Below, in pieces: positions 62,647 to 64,000 of a DNA stretch of 64,000 bases. The number at the start of each line of letters is the position of its first letter. The first letter of the stretch is position 1. The stretch is from Paracoccaceae bacterium. GTDB lineage: Bacteria > Pseudomonadota > Alphaproteobacteria > Rhodobacterales > Rhodobacteraceae. The notes under the pieces were generated by a model that saw only the letters and a program-made list of their open reading frames with translations, was not told where the DNA came from and did no database searches. A program made the position numbers and the translations under genes. The DNA is taken from positions 186,001 to 250,000 of the forward strand of contig JAGQRW010000004.1 in assembly GCA_020425085.1 (NCBI GenBank). The letters are read 5' to 3'.

Positions 62647-64000
62647 ATGCTGAAATCCAAGGGCTTGTGGACCCTGGCACTGGGCTTGGTGCTGCTGCAT
62701 ATCGCTTTGGCCGCCAATCTGCCACTGGTCGAGGATGAAACCTATTACCAGTTATGGGCCAGTCATCCAGCCGCCGGGTATTTTGACCATCCGCCGATGG
62801 TGGCTTGGTCAATCGCTGCTGGACAGTGGCTGCTCGGTCCTTCGAACCTGGCGGTGCGAGCGGGGTCGATTCTGGCAATTTTCCTGCTCAACCTTGTGAC
62901 CTTTCGCATTGCCTGGCTTTTGTCACGGGATCAGGCCACGGCATTTCGCGCCAGCCTTTGGGGGGCATCCACCATGCCACTGGCAGGGGTTGGGTTTGCC
63001 GCCACACCGGATCCGTTTTCGGCCCTGTTCTGGACGGCAGCGACCTGGGCCCTGGTCGAGGTTCTGAACCAGGGCCATCGCAACTGGTGGCTGTTGGTCG
63101 GTCTGTTTGCCGGGCTTGGGGTGTTGTCAAAATTCACCGGCTTCTTTTTCGGCCTTGCGCTGGTGATTTGGCTGTTTTCTAGCCGCAAGGGCCGGCGCTG
63201 GTTATCGGTCTGGCAGGTCTGGGCCGGGGCGGTGATCGGTATCCTGGTACTTTTGCCATTCCTTTACTGGAATTATCAACACGACTGGGTCGGGTTTCAG
63301 CGCCAGTTCGGGCGCGTCGGTGAAGCGGCGGCATTTTCGCCAACCGATTTCGTGCTGTTTTGCCTGTCTTTTGTTGTCTATCTCGGGCCTTTGCTGTTCT
63401 GGTTCGCGCTTCGGGGCGTAGCCTCGGCCAGGGTGCCACGGGTTCTGATCTGGCTGATTGCGCCGCTTTGTCTTTACCTTGTCTATCACGCCACCAAGGC
63501 CGCGGCGGGGGGGCAGTGGCTGGTGCCGATCTTTCCCACGCTGGCGGTGATTGCCGCCCATGGCACGGACAGAACCCGGTCAAGCCGCTGGGTTGCACCT
63601 TTGGGTTTCGGGCTGACGGCGCTGGCGATGCTGGTCGGGTTCTGGCCTGGTAAGGTTTTGATCGGTGGGCATAACCCGTTCACCCAAGTCCGGGGATGGG
63701 CGGCAGTCAGCGCCGGTATTCGCGCCGAAGTCCGGGATTCCGGCGCAGTCTGGATCGCCACTGATGCCTATGGGCTGACCGGGCAGTTGAACCATTATCT
63801 GGGGGCGGAAATCCCGGTCTGGTCGGTAACGGCTCCCGAACGCTATATGTTTCGTGGTCCATTTCCGCGCGAGTTTTGCCAACTGCCGGCGCTGTTCATC
63901 AGCCGATCCGAATTTGCAGGCGGTGTGCCGTATTTCACCAGCACCAGGCCCCTGCCGGCCCTTGACCGACTAGAGGGTGACCGGCTGTTGATGCGCTATC
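62647..64000 (+). CDS. GT39-like glycosyltransferase, runs off the window (partial)
   Basis: At least 451 codons are visible. Several hydrophobic helices and the catalytic loop LPLVEDETYYQLWASHP with the acidic pair, followed by YFDHPPMVAWSIAAGQWLL, mark it as a GT-C (PMT/ArnT-like, PF13231-type) enzyme. It is related to the gene at 25554-27071: both share the E-D/D-E loop and the DHPP signature. The ribosome site AAAGGGG lies 6 bases before ATG 62647. The C-terminus and any fused domain are beyond the window. Confidence 0.87.
   Translation, partial: MLKSKGLWTLALGLVLLHIALAANLPLVEDETYYQLWASHPAAGYFDHPPMVAWSIAAGQWLLGPSNLAVRAGSILAIFLLNLVTFRIAWLLSRDQATAFRASLWGASTMPLAGVGFAATPDPFSALFWTAATWALVEVLNQGHRNWWLLVGLFAGLGVLSKFTGFFFGLALVIWLFSSRKGRRWLSVWQVWAGAVIGILVLLPFLYWNYQHDWVGFQRQFGRVGEAAAFSPTDFVLFCLSFVVYLGPLLFWFALRGVASARVPRVLIWLIAPLCLYLVYHATKAAAGGQWLVPIFPTLAVIAAHGTDRTRSSRWVAPLGFGLTALAMLVGFWPGKVLIGGHNPFTQVRGWAAVSAGIRAEVRDSGAVWIATDAYGLTGQLNHYLGAEIPVWSVTAPERYMFRGPFPREFCQLPALFISRSEFAGGVPYFTSTRPLPALDRLEGDRLLMRY

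Overview
The window looks like chromosomal DNA of a marine alphaproteobacterium of the Roseobacter group (Rhodobacterales). The support is the mix of genes: a DMSP lyase of the DddP type, a taurine-pyruvate type aminotransferase, cobS-cobT behind bolA and a DnaJ-like gene, glnB-glnA, parE, a hisB-H-A-F-E cluster, and a lectin-like protein ending in a VPLPA sorting tail. Base composition is moderately GC-rich in the housekeeping genes and visibly lower in several accessory patches. I assigned taxonomy by gene content only; no database was searched.

Layout. 1-4.5 kb: start of trigger factor, tRNA-Leu, the NAD(P)HX repair enzyme Nnr, then glnB-glnA and a strong terminator. 4.6-7.4 kb: an accessory patch with a Cys-rich MarR regulator divergent from a secreted protein and a CPGC redoxin, separated by a nested palindromic operator, followed by a DUF2127 membrane protein. 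7.5-16.9 kb: dddP, an EEP phosphatase-like protein, a hydrolase-OsmC fusion, a MATE exporter, a methyltransferase, an aminotransferase and parE. 17.0-18.4 kb: a compact probable type II restriction-modification pair (MT-A70 methylase plus BglII-like nuclease). 18.5-28.2 kb: YCII protein, a HExxH lipoprotein, a lipase-like hydrolase, CoA transferase, NicO-like transporter, ABC-F ATPase, TerC, tRNA-Gly and two glycosyltransferases. 28.4-32.9 kb: the his cluster, interleaved with two genes on the opposite strand.

33-46.7 kb is the most unusual part: a C-type lectin-like VPLPA-CTERM protein, then two adjacent genes for very large exported proteins, one of 1160 aa (TPR, beta-propeller-like repeats, Sel1 repeats, PG-binding-like C-terminus) and one of 2726 aa (long helical region, beta domains, two PASTA-like repeats). 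I recognise no described system with this architecture.

46.7-48.9 kb: a probable small island carrying an FAD oxidoreductase and a MerR regulator; it ends at the 3' end of a tRNA-Tyr gene, and a degenerate copy of that tRNA end lies at the other side. 49-64 kb: rlmB, a CoA-binding protein, an O-acetylhomoserine sulfhydrylase type gene, gatB, an RTX protein with an embedded SGNH acetylesterase-like domain, bolA, a zinc-knuckle J-domain protein, cobS-cobT, an extragenic palindromic element, the nrdR-ribD pair, and the start of a second GT39-type glycosyltransferase that runs off the window.

Functionally, the core genes cover nitrogen sensing and assimilation, histidine, riboflavin, cobalamin and sulfur amino acid synthesis, topology control and translation. 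The accessory genes concern organosulfur use, thiol/redox response, DNA restriction, and cell-surface or secreted proteins.
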